Source of the DNA: Streptomyces acidiscabies
GTDB taxonomy: Bacteria > Actinomycetota > Actinomycetes > Streptomycetales > Streptomycetaceae
Length of the DNA: 64,000 nt
Assembly: GCF_020010905.1 (NCBI RefSeq)
Contig: NZ_JAGJBY010000001.1
Location: 744,001 to 808,000 of the forward strand
Reading direction: 5' to 3'
The stretch's first letter is position 1, and each line of letters opens with the position of its first letter. The notes beneath the pieces were generated by a model. The model worked only from the letters and a program-made list of their open reading frames with translations. It was not told the DNA's origin and made no database searches. The position numbers were made by a program, and so were the translations under genes. Of this stretch, positions 52,589-60,751 are shown one piece after another.

Positions 52589-53605
52589 ATGTCGACTGTG
52601 TACAGGTATATAGCGGCGGGGGCCGGAGTGATAGCCCTCGTGGCCGCGCTGCCAATGGCCGCATCTGCGGATACGACTGACGGTCGGGCGGCCGGGGCCT
52701 CATGCGTCTCGGATAAGTACGGGCCCGCCGGGGATCTGCTGGCCAAGAATATAGCGAAGGGCATAGACGAGGCCCTTCAGGGCCGCGAAAGTGTGGCTTC
52801 GGTTGCCCTCTACGACCGCAAACACGGTATCTCCTGCACGTACGACGAGAACCGGCAGCAAGACGCCGCAAGCGTGATCAAGACGGCCATCCTGGGTGCG
52901 CTGCTCTACCAGAACAAGGGCCCCCTGACCGGCGACGACGACACCCTCGCCCGGAAAATGATCACCGCCTCGGACAACGCCTCGGCCACGACTCTCTGGC
53001 GGAAGCTCTCGGACCTCACAAATCCCTCCGCGCCGAACCCGGTCAAGATTCAGGAATTCCTCGACCGGGTCGGGATGAAGAACACCGTCCTCGACAAGGA
53101 GGGCTTCTGGGGGCTCAGCCAGGTCACCGCAGCGGATCAGCTCCAACTCCTGAAAGTGTTCACGGACAACAGTGACACGGTGCTCACCCCGGACGCGCGC
53201 GCCTACGCACTGGACCTCATGAATAAAGTCCAGTCCGACCAGCGATGGGGAACCCCGGCCGGAGCCCCCAAGAACGCTGTCGTCCACGTCAAGAACGGTT
53301 GGCTTCAGCGCTCCAACAATCCCGATGTGGACCCCTACGACAGGCTCGACTGGAAGGTGAACAGCATGGCCGCGTTCACCGGCGACGACTACGACTACGG
53401 GCTTGTCGTCCTCACCGAGAACAACAGGGTCCCTGCCGGGCATCCGGCGCAAGAGGGGTGGACCTACGGCATAGGCACCATCGAAGGGGTGGCCCGCGCG
53501 GTCCACCACGGCCTGTACCCGCTGGAGTCGCCTTCCCAGGACCTCCAGCCCTCCCTCCAGAGCCTGATCAAGCAGCTCAAGCTTCAGCCCGCCCAGCCCA
53601 AGTAA
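52589..53605 (+). CDS. Secreted serine hydrolase, class A beta-lactamase-like
   Basis: Encodes about 338 residues from the ATG at 52589 behind GAAAAGGG. Signal peptide residues 1-28. The active-site S-x-x-K is S95-V-I-K98, SDN is at 128-130, and the third box reads K-N-G (VVHVKNGW) in place of K-[ST]-G. C39 and C83 may pair. It has the class A fold but lacks a clear ExxLN omega loop, so true beta-lactamase activity is doubtful; many streptomycete relatives are uncharacterised secreted serine hydrolases. Its upstream region is AT-richer than the chromosome. Confidence 0.82.
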   Translation: MSTVYRYIAAGAGVIALVAALPMAASADTTDGRAAGASCVSDKYGPAGDLLAKNIAKGIDEALQGRESVASVALYDRKHGISCTYDENRQQDAASVIKTAILGALLYQNKGPLTGDDDTLARKMITASDNASATTLWRKLSDLTNPSAPNPVKIQEFLDRVGMKNTVLDKEGFWGLSQVTAADQLQLLKVFTDNSDTVLTPDARAYALDLMNKVQSDQRWGTPAGAPKNAVVHVKNGWLQRSNNPDVDPYDRLDWKVNSMAAFTGDDYDYGLVVLTENNRVPAGHPAQEGWTYGIGTIEGVARAVHHGLYPLESPSQDLQPSLQSLIKQLKLQPAQPK

Positions 53606-53692
53606 CGCCACCCCCGCCCGCACGCCCACCTCCCAGGACAGCCCCGAGCCCCCTTAGGCTGTTGCAATGGGCGCAAAACGGGAGGTGGGCCT

Positions 53693-54418
53693 GTGACCAG
53701 GCAAAGCGTGTGGCTCGCCGACAAGGAGCGCCGCCGGAAGTCGAACCAGCCCACCGGCCTCGACCGCCCCCGCATCACCGTCGCCACCGTCCGCCTCCTC
53801 GACGCCGAGGGCCTCGAAAAGTTCTCCATGCGCCGCCTGGCCGCAGAGCTGAACGTCACCGCGATGTCGGTCTACTGGTACGTCGAGACGAAGGACGAAC
53901 TCCTCGAACTGGCCCTCGACGAGGTCTACGGCGAAGTCCCCCTCCCCCCGGCGTCCGACGACTGGCAGACGGACCTCCGCCAACTGGCCACCTGGTACCG
54001 CACGTTGCTGGTCCGCCACCCCTGGTCCTCCCCCTTGGCCGGCCGCTACCTCAACATCGGCCCCCACGCCCTCACCTTCGCCCGAGCCATCCAACAAGCC
54101 GTCCGCAGAACGAACTTGCCCCTCGAAGACATCACCGGCGTCATCGCCGCCGTCTTCCAGTTCGTCTACGGCTTCGGCACGATGGAGGCCCACTTCCTGG
54201 CCCAGACCGCCGAGGCGGGCCTCTCCCCCGACGACTACTACCGAGAGTCCCTGGCCCTCTTCAACGCGAGCACGGACATGGCCGAAATCGCGGAGGAGAC
54301 AAAGGACTTGGTGGAGGCGAGGGGCACGGCGACGATCGTAGAGATGCACAACAGAGACTTCACCTTCGCCCTGGACCTGCTGCTGGCGGGCATCCAGTCG
54401 ATGACGAACCGCCGCTGA
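53693..54418 (+). CDS. TetR-family regulator with TetR_C-type domain
   Basis: Encodes 241 residues from a GTG at 53693 with GGAGGTGG six bases upstream. The HTH lies at ~28-75 (RITVATVRLLDAEGLEKFSMRRLAAELNVTAMSVYWYVETKDELL). The larger C-terminal ligand domain follows the TetR/AcrR pattern with WYRTLLVRHPW. No obvious target gene is adjacent and no clear palindrome was seen in its short upstream region. Confidence 0.88.
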   Translation: MTRQSVWLADKERRRKSNQPTGLDRPRITVATVRLLDAEGLEKFSMRRLAAELNVTAMSVYWYVETKDELLELALDEVYGEVPLPPASDDWQTDLRQLATWYRTLLVRHPWSSPLAGRYLNIGPHALTFARAIQQAVRRTNLPLEDITGVIAAVFQFVYGFGTMEAHFLAQTAEAGLSPDDYYRESLALFNASTDMAEIAEETKDLVEARGTATIVEMHNRDFTFALDLLLAGIQSMTNRR

Positions 54419-54444
54419 GGACAAGCCGACGGCACGGCGTCAAG

Positions 54445-55083
54445 TCAAACGCTCACAGCCCCCGGCGGAGTGCCGACAAGGCTGAGCACGGCCCCGGCCA
54501 GGTGCGCGAGGCTGCGGTCCGCCCGGTCGCCGTCGGGGTCCACCAGATGGTCGAGCAGTACCCCGTCCACGGCGCAGTAGATGAGGTGAGCCAGCTCGCG
54601 GGCCGGAATCCGGCTCACCTGCCCGGTGTACTCCAGCCCCTGGCGGACGATCCGCTCGATCGCGGTGAGGTTGTACTCGCGCAGAGTCCGCCCCAGATGC
54701 GCCGCCTCGGGAGTACGCAACGCGTAGAGCGTGAGCTCGTACTCCACCCGCTGGCTGACCAGATCCCCGCACACGAGCCCCCACGCGGTGCGCACCAGAT
54801 GGTGGACCACCTCCGAGGGCACGGGCGGCCCCGCCCCGGCCGGGGTGACCAGGTGCGCGGCGAGCGTGGAGTTGTCCTGGTCCGCGTGGTCGATGAGCGA
54901 TTCCAGCACCCCCGCGAGGATGTCGTCCTTGGTCTTGAAGACGTAGTGCAGCGTGGCCAGCGACAGCTCGGCCTCTGCGGCGATACGTCGCGTCGTGGCA
55001 CCGGCGACGCCATCGCGCGCGATGACCGCTGCGGCGGCTTCGATGATCTGCGTGCGGCGCACTGCGGCTGGCACATGAGCCAT
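54445..55083 (-). CDS. TetR-family regulator, autoregulated
   Basis: Encodes 212 residues from the ATG at 55083. The HTH lies at ~8-55 (RRTQIIEAAAAVIARDG ... ATTRRIAAEAELSLATLHYVFKTKDDIL). The C-terminal domain is helical with LRTPEAAHLGRTLREYN. It faces the DUF1269 gene across an interval holding two GGTCGATCGACC palindromes, so it probably controls both genes. Confidence 0.9.
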   Translation of the reverse strand: MAHVPAAVRRTQIIEAAAAVIARDGVAGATTRRIAAEAELSLATLHYVFKTKDDILAGVLESLIDHADQDNSTLAAHLVTPAGAGPPVPSEVVHHLVRTAWGLVCGDLVSQRVEYELTLYALRTPEAAHLGRTLREYNLTAIERIVRQGLEYTGQVSRIPARELAHLIYCAVDGVLLDHLVDPDGDRADRSLAHLAGAVLSLVGTPPGAVSV

Positions 55084-55107
55084 GCGGTGGACTCCCTCGT
55101 ACGACTT

Positions 55108-55206
55108 GGTCGATCGACCGACTAGATCATGGCCCGCCCCGGACGGCAAGGGCCGCCCGCAGTGATCCACGACACGGACATGTTCATTTGACTGGGTCGA
55201 TCGACC
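55108..55206. promoter_or_regulatory. Two TetR operators in divergent promoter
   Basis: GGTCGATCGACC occurs at 55108-55119 and 55195-55206, each with an ACT-rich flank extending the symmetry. One lies near the TetR start and the other toward the DUF1269 gene. Confidence 0.8.
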
Positions 55207-55294
55207 GACTTCAAGATGTTGTCACCGCAAGGCGCTACCGAAGGCCGAGCGACACCGCACGCCACTCGTCACGGAACGCACCAGGAGACACCCC

Positions 55295-55954
55295 ATGACC
55301 GACATGATCGCCATCTCCTACCCCACCCAGGACGTCGCCCGCCAGGCGCTCACCGAACTGCGCGCCCTCCAGACCGAACACACCGTCCAGGTGGCCGACG
55401 CGGTACTGCTCACCCGGGACCTCGACGGCAAGGTGACCCTCCACGGCAGGCCCCACCCCGCCGCCTCCGGCGCTCTCGGCGGCGCGTTCTGGGGCGGCCT
55501 CGTCGGACTGCTGCTGTTGCAGCCGCTGCTCGGCGCGGCCATCGGCGCCGCCGCGGGCGGAGTGGCCGGCGCGACGGCCGAGGACGACGACCGGACCCAG
55601 TTCATCAAGAGCCTCGGCGAGCGCCTGGCACCCGGCACCGCCGCCGTGATCGCGGTGATCGGCGAGGCGACCGCGGACAAGGCCCTGCCGCGCATAGCCC
55701 GGTACGGCGGCGAGGTCCTGCACACCTCGCTCAGCCAGCAGGACGAGGACGAGATCCGCCACGCGCTGCACGCGGAGCAGCCCGCCGGAAAGTGGTCCTG
55801 GGAAGACGGCGCCACGAAGGTGACCCCCCAGAACACCGAGCAGCACTCCGACAGTTCGGGCATGGGGGCCGCGGCTCTGGGTGCGGCGGGTGGGCTGGCC
55901 GGTGGAGTACTGCTCGGCGCCCTGCTCTTCGACGACGACAGCGACGACGACTGA
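55295..55954 (+). CDS. DUF1269 family membrane-associated protein
   Basis: Encodes 219 residues from the ATG at 55295. An N-terminal ferredoxin-like segment (IAISYPTQDVARQALTELRA) is followed by a Gly-rich hydrophobic stretch (ALGGAFWGGLVGLLLLQPLL), a soluble domain with DEDEIRHALHAE, and a second Gly/Ala-rich hydrophobic helix near the end with a DDDSDDD tail. This is typical of DUF1269 proteins. Predicted stress-related membrane protein; probable target of the adjacent TetR. Confidence 0.85.
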   Translation: MTDMIAISYPTQDVARQALTELRALQTEHTVQVADAVLLTRDLDGKVTLHGRPHPAASGALGGAFWGGLVGLLLLQPLLGAAIGAAAGGVAGATAEDDDRTQFIKSLGERLAPGTAAVIAVIGEATADKALPRIARYGGEVLHTSLSQQDEDEIRHALHAEQPAGKWSWEDGATKVTPQNTEQHSDSSGMGAAALGAAGGLAGGVLLGALLFDDDSDDD

Positions 55955-55974
55955 GGGGTGGGGCCGGTATCCGA

Positions 55975-56005
55975 AAGCCGCGGTGGGATTCCCCCACCGC
56001 GGCTT
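55975..56005 (+). terminator. Strong terminator after DUF1269 gene
   Basis: AAGCCGCGGTGGG (55975-55987) pairs perfectly with CCCACCGCGGCTT (55993-56005) around a five-base loop. Confidence 0.85.
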
Positions 56006-56034
56006 CCATTCGCTCGGCGCACCCAACTCGAAGA

Positions 56035-56088
56035 AAAAGTTGCTCAGTTCGCCGAGATTTGCTCCAACTCGCTGATCTCAGTGCTACG
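56035..56088 (+). promoter_or_regulatory. Conserved promoter/operator-like element, copy 2
   Basis: Nearly identical to 10323-10374, with the AAAAGTTGC, TTCGC and GAGATTTGCT...GATCTCAGTGCTA landmarks at the same spacing. It precedes a paralogous leader and gene. Confidence 0.5.
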
Positions 56089-56112
56089 GTGATTCTGAAC
56101 CACAAAAAAAGT

Positions 56113-56158
56113 GGCCCCCTCAGGGCTCGGAGTGCACGAACACTCCGCTGAAGGGGCC
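56113..56158 (+). ncRNA. Structured 5' leader hairpin, copy 2
   Basis: CGGAGTG (56128-56134) pairs with CACTCCG (56141-56147), and the outer GGCCCC pairs with GGGGCC. Compared with copy 1, one inner base pair has changed from A-T to G-C on both strands, supporting a real RNA structure. Confidence 0.6.
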
Positions 56159-56191
56159 CGACGACATCTACCTGCTAAGGACTCTGTCGCC

Positions 56192-56545
56192 ATGCGCCAC
56201 TCTATCGCGCACGCCTTCTTGGCGTACCTCTGCACCCTGATCACCCTCCTCCTGCCCGCCACGGGCACCCGCCGCAAGTGCTGCGCACCCCCGGCCCCCG
56301 AGCCCGTAATCCCCGAAAGCCCCTGGTCACGCCCCTGGACGAGCCCCTCGAAGGCAGAGGCGGCCGAGATCCTCCGCCGCCGGGCAGAGGCGGAGGCATG
56401 GGCAAACTCGGAGGAGGCAGCACTCCAACGGGAACGCAGGAGGGCGCTGGTGTACGCGGCGGCGGGGCTGGAGTACCCGTACATGTACAAGGGGTCCCCG
56501 TTCGGCCCGGAAGCGTTTGCGGACGTGACGGGGAGGATGCGGTAG
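56192..56545 (+). CDS. Small conserved protein with hydrophobic N-terminus, copy 2
   Basis: Encodes 117 residues from the ATG at 56192. Paralogue of the product at 10482, with the same layout: MRHSIAHA, hydrophobic LCTLITLLLPATG, RRKCC, PVIPESPWSRPWTSPSK, an acidic/basic helix, RERRRALVYAAAGLEYPY, and FGPEAFADV near the end. The two proteins differ mainly in the central helix length. Function unknown. Confidence 0.75.
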   Translation: MRHSIAHAFLAYLCTLITLLLPATGTRRKCCAPPAPEPVIPESPWSRPWTSPSKAEAAEILRRRAEAEAWANSEEAALQRERRRALVYAAAGLEYPYMYKGSPFGPEAFADVTGRMR

Positions 56546-56573
56546 GGAGCTTTTCGGACGCCGGGAGGCGCGA

Positions 56574-56790
56574 AGGCTCTGCCTTTTAGGGGCGCGGGGG
56601 GCTGTGCCGATCGGGCGCGAGCAACCAAGTCTTTTAGGGGCGCGGGGGGCTGTGCCGATCGGCCGCGAGCAACCGAGTCTTTTAGGGGCGCGGGGCTGTA
56701 TCGATGTGCGGCTACCGCCGCGCGGGCGCGAGCAATCGCCGGATCACCCCAAGTCTTTTAGGGGCGCGGGGAACTGCGCGAGCAACCACG
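56574..56790. repeat. Short interspersed repeat array (CTTTTAGGGGCGCGGGG type)
   Basis: CTTTTAGGGGCGCGGGG recurs at about 56583, 56631, 56679 and 56755, each followed by CTGYGCCGATCGG or AACTGCGCGAGCAA-like sequence. This is the widespread streptomycete intergenic repeat found in many non-coding gaps. No gene is present. Confidence 0.8.
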
Positions 56791-56831
56791 TACTACCGGA
56801 ACTCGCGCACTCCCAGATACCCCCCACCCCT

Positions 56832-57299
56832 TTAGGCGTCCGGCGAACTCAACCGAGCCGGAAAGCCCCCCGTAGCCACCGGCCCCCACTTCTCCGGCGT
56901 AACCCGAATAATCGACTTCCCCTGCCGAACCATCGCCTCCCGGTACTCATCCCAATCGGGGTGCTCCCCAGAGATGTTCCGGAAGTACTCCACCAACGGC
57001 TCCACAGACTCCGGCGAGTCCACAACCTCCGCCACTCCGTCGATCTGCACCCACTCCCCGTTCCACTCATCACTCAGCACCACGACACTCACCCGCTCAT
57101 CCCGCCGAGCATTCCGCGTCTTGGCCCGCTCAGGGTACGTAGACATCACGATCCGCCCCGAGTCATCCACCCCACAGGTCAACGGCGAAGCCTGCGGCCC
57201 CCCATCCCCCCGCCGAGTGATCAACAACGCCCGATGCCGGGGCCGCACAAACTCCAGGAGCTCTTCAAGGGACACGCGCGTGTTCGTAGCGATAGCCAT
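56832..57299 (-). CDS. PPOX-class F420-dependent oxidoreductase-like protein
   Basis: Encodes 155 residues from the ATG at 57299. It is a split-barrel flavin/F420-binding fold: LLEFVRPRHRALLITRRGDGGPQASPL, MSTYPERAKTRNARRDERVSVVVL and WVQIDGVAEVVDSPES match TIGR03618-type proteins. It likely binds F420 (or FMN) and reduces a small substrate. It is separated from the YceI gene by ten bases on the same strand. Confidence 0.85.
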   Translation of the reverse strand: MAIATNTRVSLEELLEFVRPRHRALLITRRGDGGPQASPLTCGVDDSGRIVMSTYPERAKTRNARRDERVSVVVLSDEWNGEWVQIDGVAEVVDSPESVEPLVEYFRNISGEHPDWDEYREAMVRQGKSIIRVTPEKWGPVATGGFPARLSSPDA

Positions 57300-57309
57300 G
57301 GCACCCACC

Positions 57310-58116
57310 CTAGGAGCCCTGAACGGCCTGCACATCCAGCTCGACCCGCAGTGTCGTCCCGATCGCAGCGATCCCAGCAGCCACAACCTGGTTGTAGTTC
57401 ATCGCGAAGTCCTCCCGCCGCAACTCGGCGGTAGCCCGAAACGCGGCCCGGGTCCCACCCCAAGGATCACCCCCGGTCCCAAGGTAGGAGAGATCGAGAT
57501 CAACGTCCCGAACAACCCCCCGCATACTCAACTCCCCATGAACGGTCCACCGATCGGCCCCGGCAACACTCAACCCCGTGGACCGATAGGTGATTTCGGG
57601 ATACGTCTCGACGTCGAGGAAGTCACTGGACCTCAGATGCTCATCCCGCATCGAGTTCCCCGTATCGATGGACGAGGCCCGAATCACCGCCTCCACCCGG
57701 GACTTGGTCACATCATCAGGCGCGACCTCGACAGAAGCACTGAACTCCGTGAACCGCCCCCGCACACTGGAGATCCCGAGATGCTGAGCAACGGCACTCA
57801 CCGCGGAGTGCACAGGATCGACGGTCCAGACCCCGGGCGGCGGCAACTCCGTACCCCCCTGCCGAGCAAGCACGACGTTCCCAACTTCGGCGCGCCCACT
57901 CGCAGTTACCAACGCCGTGGAAGCCGCAGGCGCGTACCCCACGGCAGTGATGATGACGGTGTGGGCCCCAGGCGCGAGCGGCGTCGAGTCCCGCACAAGC
58001 CCGTCGTCGTCCGCCTCGGCCCGCACCACCTGCGTACCGCTCATATCGGTCACCGTCACGACGGCATGGGGCACGGCCCACCCGTCCTTCGTCCGGATCC
58101 TCGCGCTCAACGCCAT
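57310..58116 (-). CDS. YceI-family protein with N-terminal carboxypeptidase-regulatory-like domain
   Basis: Encodes 268 residues from the ATG at 58116. Residues ~1-90 are a small beta-sandwich of the carboxypeptidase regulatory-like type (AVPHAVVTVTDMSGTQVV ... TVIITAVGYAP). Residues ~105-268 are a YceI lipocalin-like domain (GVWTVDPVHSAVSAVAQH, TYPEITYRSTG, GELSMRGVVRDVDLDL, MRDEHLRSSDFLDVETYPE) that binds polyprenoid or other hydrophobic ligands. No signal peptide is seen, unlike secreted E. coli YceI. The same N-terminal domain type occurs three times in the neighbouring exporter. Confidence 0.88.
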   Translation of the reverse strand: MALSARIRTKDGWAVPHAVVTVTDMSGTQVVRAEADDDGLVRDSTPLAPGAHTVIITAVGYAPAASTALVTASGRAEVGNVVLARQGGTELPPPGVWTVDPVHSAVSAVAQHLGISSVRGRFTEFSASVEVAPDDVTKSRVEAVIRASSIDTGNSMRDEHLRSSDFLDVETYPEITYRSTGLSVAGADRWTVHGELSMRGVVRDVDLDLSYLGTGGDPWGGTRAAFRATAELRREDFAMNYNQVVAAGIAAIGTTLRVELDVQAVQGS

Positions 58117-58146
58117 GCCACAACTCCTCTGAAAGTCTGCCGAAAA

Positions 58147-58182
58147 GGGCCCGCGGCGGGAATGGCTACCCACCACGGGCCC
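58147..58182 (-). terminator. Hairpin between exporter and YceI genes
   Basis: GGGCCCG (58147-58153) and CGGGCCC (58176-58182) can pair, just downstream of the exporter stop on the minus strand. Confidence 0.4.
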
Positions 58183-58197
58183 CTGCTCACTGCCGGT

Positions 58198-60738
58198 TCA
58201 CTCGCCCGGGTGGCCGAGTTCGATGTCGTGCCCGTCAACTCCGTGCCCGGCGACCGTGAGGCCCGCCGCGACCGGCGGATACCCGGTCGCGATGACGGTG
58301 TACTCACCGCTGTCGAGGTCGGAGAAGGCGTACGCACCGTCGTGGCCGGTGGTGGAGGTCCCGACGACGTTCCCGGCGGCGTCGACGAGAGTCACGCGCG
58401 CGTCGGCGAGCGGACCGTGCGGCGCGCGGACGACGCCCTGGAGGTGAGCCCCCGCGTCGAGGACGACCTCCGCGCGGGTGACCCCGGTGATCCCGATCTC
58501 GACGGGCAGCGCACGCGGCCTAAACCCGCTCGCGTTGACCGCGACGGTGACCGTACCCGGCACCAACTCCCCGAAGGAGAACTCCCCGTGCTCCCCGGTC
58601 GTCCCGGTGGCGAGCAGATCCCCGCGTACGTCGGTGACGACGACCATCGCGTCCTTGACGCCGTCCCCGCCCTCGGCGGCCCGTACGACACCGGCGAGCC
58701 CGCTGGTGCCGCTGAGCAGGATGTCGTACGCGACCGGCTCGCCGTTCACGACGATCGTGGACGCCTGCGGCTGGAACCCGTCGGCGGAGGCGATGAGGAC
58801 GTACGAGCCGGAACCGGGCGCGTCGACGCCGTAGGAACCGTCCGACTGGGCGACCGCGCGGCCGAGTTGGCGACCGGCGAGGGAGATGAGGGTGACGGCG
58901 GCGGTGGGGACGGGGGCGTTCTCGGCGCCGCGTACGTAGCCGTGGATGGCGGTGCCGGTTTCCGAACCGCCGCCCGTGCTCGCGGAGTTGGTGATGGTGG
59001 AGGTAACGGCCTGCGTCTGTACGGCAGTTGCTCCGACGAGCGCCGGGACCTTCGCCGTCTCGTCGACCTCGGCCTCCGCTTCCGCCCACGAGGGAACCGG
59101 CGTTGCGACCGGAGCCTCGTCCACACCAGCCGCCTGCGCGATGGCCCCCGTCGTCCGCAACGGAACCTCCTTGATGAACAGCGTCACGAAGAACGCGAGG
59201 AACGCGATGGGAGCGACGTACAGGAAGATGTCCGCGATGCCGTGCCCGTACGCACTCTCCAGCCACGAACGCACCGGCCCCGGAAGGGAGTTCATGTCCG
59301 GCAGCGCACCGGTCCCCGTCGCCTTCGCGGCGGCGGCCTGCGACTGCGGGTCGAGCGACGTGATCGTGTCCTTCGCGTAGTGCGTGATCCGCGACGACAT
59401 GACCGAGCCGAGCGCCGCGACGCCGACGGCTCCGCCGAGGGAGCGGAAGAAGGTCACCGTCGAGCTGGCGGAGCCGAGTTCGTGCGGGGCGACCTGGTTC
59501 TGCGTGGAGAGGACGAGGTTCTGCATCATCATGCCGACGCCGAGACCCATGACGGCCATGAAGAGGCCGATCTTCCAGTAGTCGGTGTCGTACCGCATCG
59601 TGCCGATCAGCCCGAGGCCCGCCGTCAGCAGCGCGCCGCCCGCGACCAGCCACGCCTTCCACTTGCCGGTCTTGGTGATGACCTGCCCGGAGACGGTCGA
59701 CGCGACGAACAGGCCCGCGATCATCGGGATCGTCATCACCCCGGACATCGTCGGGGACTTGTCGCGCGCGAGCTGGAAGTACTGGCTGAAGAAGACGGTC
59801 CCGGAGAACATCGCGACACCGACGAACAGCGAGGCGATCGACGCGAGCGTGATGGTGCGGTTGCGGAACAGGTGCAGCGGGATGATCGGCTCGCTGGCCT
59901 TGGTCTCGACGAAGACGAAGACCGCGCCGAGCACCAGCGCGCCGCCGACCATCGTGTACGTCTGCCACGACAGCCAGTCGTACTTGTCGTTCGCGAACGT
60001 CACCCAGATGAGCAGCAGGCTGACGGCGGCGGTGATGAAGAACGCGCCCGCCCAGTCGACCTTGACCTGACGCTTGGTCTCCGGCAGGTGCAGCGTCTTC
60101 TGGATGACCCCGAGCGCGATCAGCGCGAACGGCACGCCGACGTACAGGCACCAGCGCCAGCCGAGCCAGCTCGTGTCCGTGATGACGCCGCCGATCAGCG
60201 GCCCACCGACGGTCGCCACGGCGAAGGTCGCGCCGAGGTAGCCGGAGTAACGGCCGCGCTCACGGGGCGAGATCATCGCGGCCATGATGATCTGGGCGAG
60301 CGCGGTGAGCCCACCGGCGCCGAGCCCCTGAATGACGCGCGCGCCGATCAACATCCCCGAGTTCTGGGAGAGTCCGGCGATGACGGACCCAACGATGTAG
60401 ATGACCAGGGCTATTTGAACGAGCGCCTTCTTGCTGACGAGGTCAGCGAGCTTGCCCCACAGGGGAGTTGAGGCGGTCATAGCGAGCAGCGCTGCGGTCA
60501 CAACCCACGTATAAGCGGACTGCCCGCCCCCAAGATCCTTGATGATCTTGGGCAGCGCGTTGGTCACGATGGTCGACGACAGAATCGCCGCGAACATCCC
60601 GAGCAGCAGCCCGGAGAGGGCTTCCATGATCTGCCGGTGGGACATGGGGGCGTGTGCGTGTGCGTGTGCGTGGGGTGCCGGGGTTCCGCCCCCGTGCTTG
60701 CCGTGGGCCCGCACACCGGGCGGTGTGGTGGTAGCCAT
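58198..60738 (-). CDS. DHA2 MFS exporter fused to three carboxypeptidase-regulatory-like domains
   Basis: Encodes 846 residues from the ATG at 60738. A His-rich N-terminus (HAHAHAHAP, ~22-31) precedes fourteen hydrophobic segments (~40-570) with DHA2 features (GLLLGMFAAILSSTIVTNALP, GKLADLVSKKALVQIAL, ARVIQGLGAGG). After an acidic linker come three ~80-residue beta-sandwich repeats (~598-675, 680-755, 763-846), each with a G-V-V-R start and a GxYxxxxAxGxxP end. Standard DHA2 exporters stop at ~500 residues, so the tail is unusual. Its side of the membrane depends on topology; with 14 helices both termini would be cytoplasmic. The MarR gene is 13 bases upstream on the same strand. Confidence 0.9.
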   Translation of the reverse strand: MATTTPPGVRAHGKHGGGTPAPHAHAHAHAPMSHRQIMEALSGLLLGMFAAILSSTIVTNALPKIIKDLGGGQSAYTWVVTAALLAMTASTPLWGKLADLVSKKALVQIALVIYIVGSVIAGLSQNSGMLIGARVIQGLGAGGLTALAQIIMAAMISPRERGRYSGYLGATFAVATVGGPLIGGVITDTSWLGWRWCLYVGVPFALIALGVIQKTLHLPETKRQVKVDWAGAFFITAAVSLLLIWVTFANDKYDWLSWQTYTMVGGALVLGAVFVFVETKASEPIIPLHLFRNRTITLASIASLFVGVAMFSGTVFFSQYFQLARDKSPTMSGVMTIPMIAGLFVASTVSGQVITKTGKWKAWLVAGGALLTAGLGLIGTMRYDTDYWKIGLFMAVMGLGVGMMMQNLVLSTQNQVAPHELGSASSTVTFFRSLGGAVGVAALGSVMSSRITHYAKDTITSLDPQSQAAAAKATGTGALPDMNSLPGPVRSWLESAYGHGIADIFLYVAPIAFLAFFVTLFIKEVPLRTTGAIAQAAGVDEAPVATPVPSWAEAEAEVDETAKVPALVGATAVQTQAVTSTITNSASTGGGSETGTAIHGYVRGAENAPVPTAAVTLISLAGRQLGRAVAQSDGSYGVDAPGSGSYVLIASADGFQPQASTIVVNGEPVAYDILLSGTSGLAGVVRAAEGGDGVKDAMVVVTDVRGDLLATGTTGEHGEFSFGELVPGTVTVAVNASGFRPRALPVEIGITGVTRAEVVLDAGAHLQGVVRAPHGPLADARVTLVDAAGNVVGTSTTGHDGAYAFSDLDSGEYTVIATGYPPVAAGLTVAGHGVDGHDIELGHPGE

Positions 60739-60751
60739 GAGATTCCTTGTC

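Noticed and set aside
52589..53605. Antibiotic-resistance beta-lactamase
   Set aside because: It has SxxK and SDN, but the third box is KNG and no clear ExxLN omega-loop motif is seen, so resistance is not supported.
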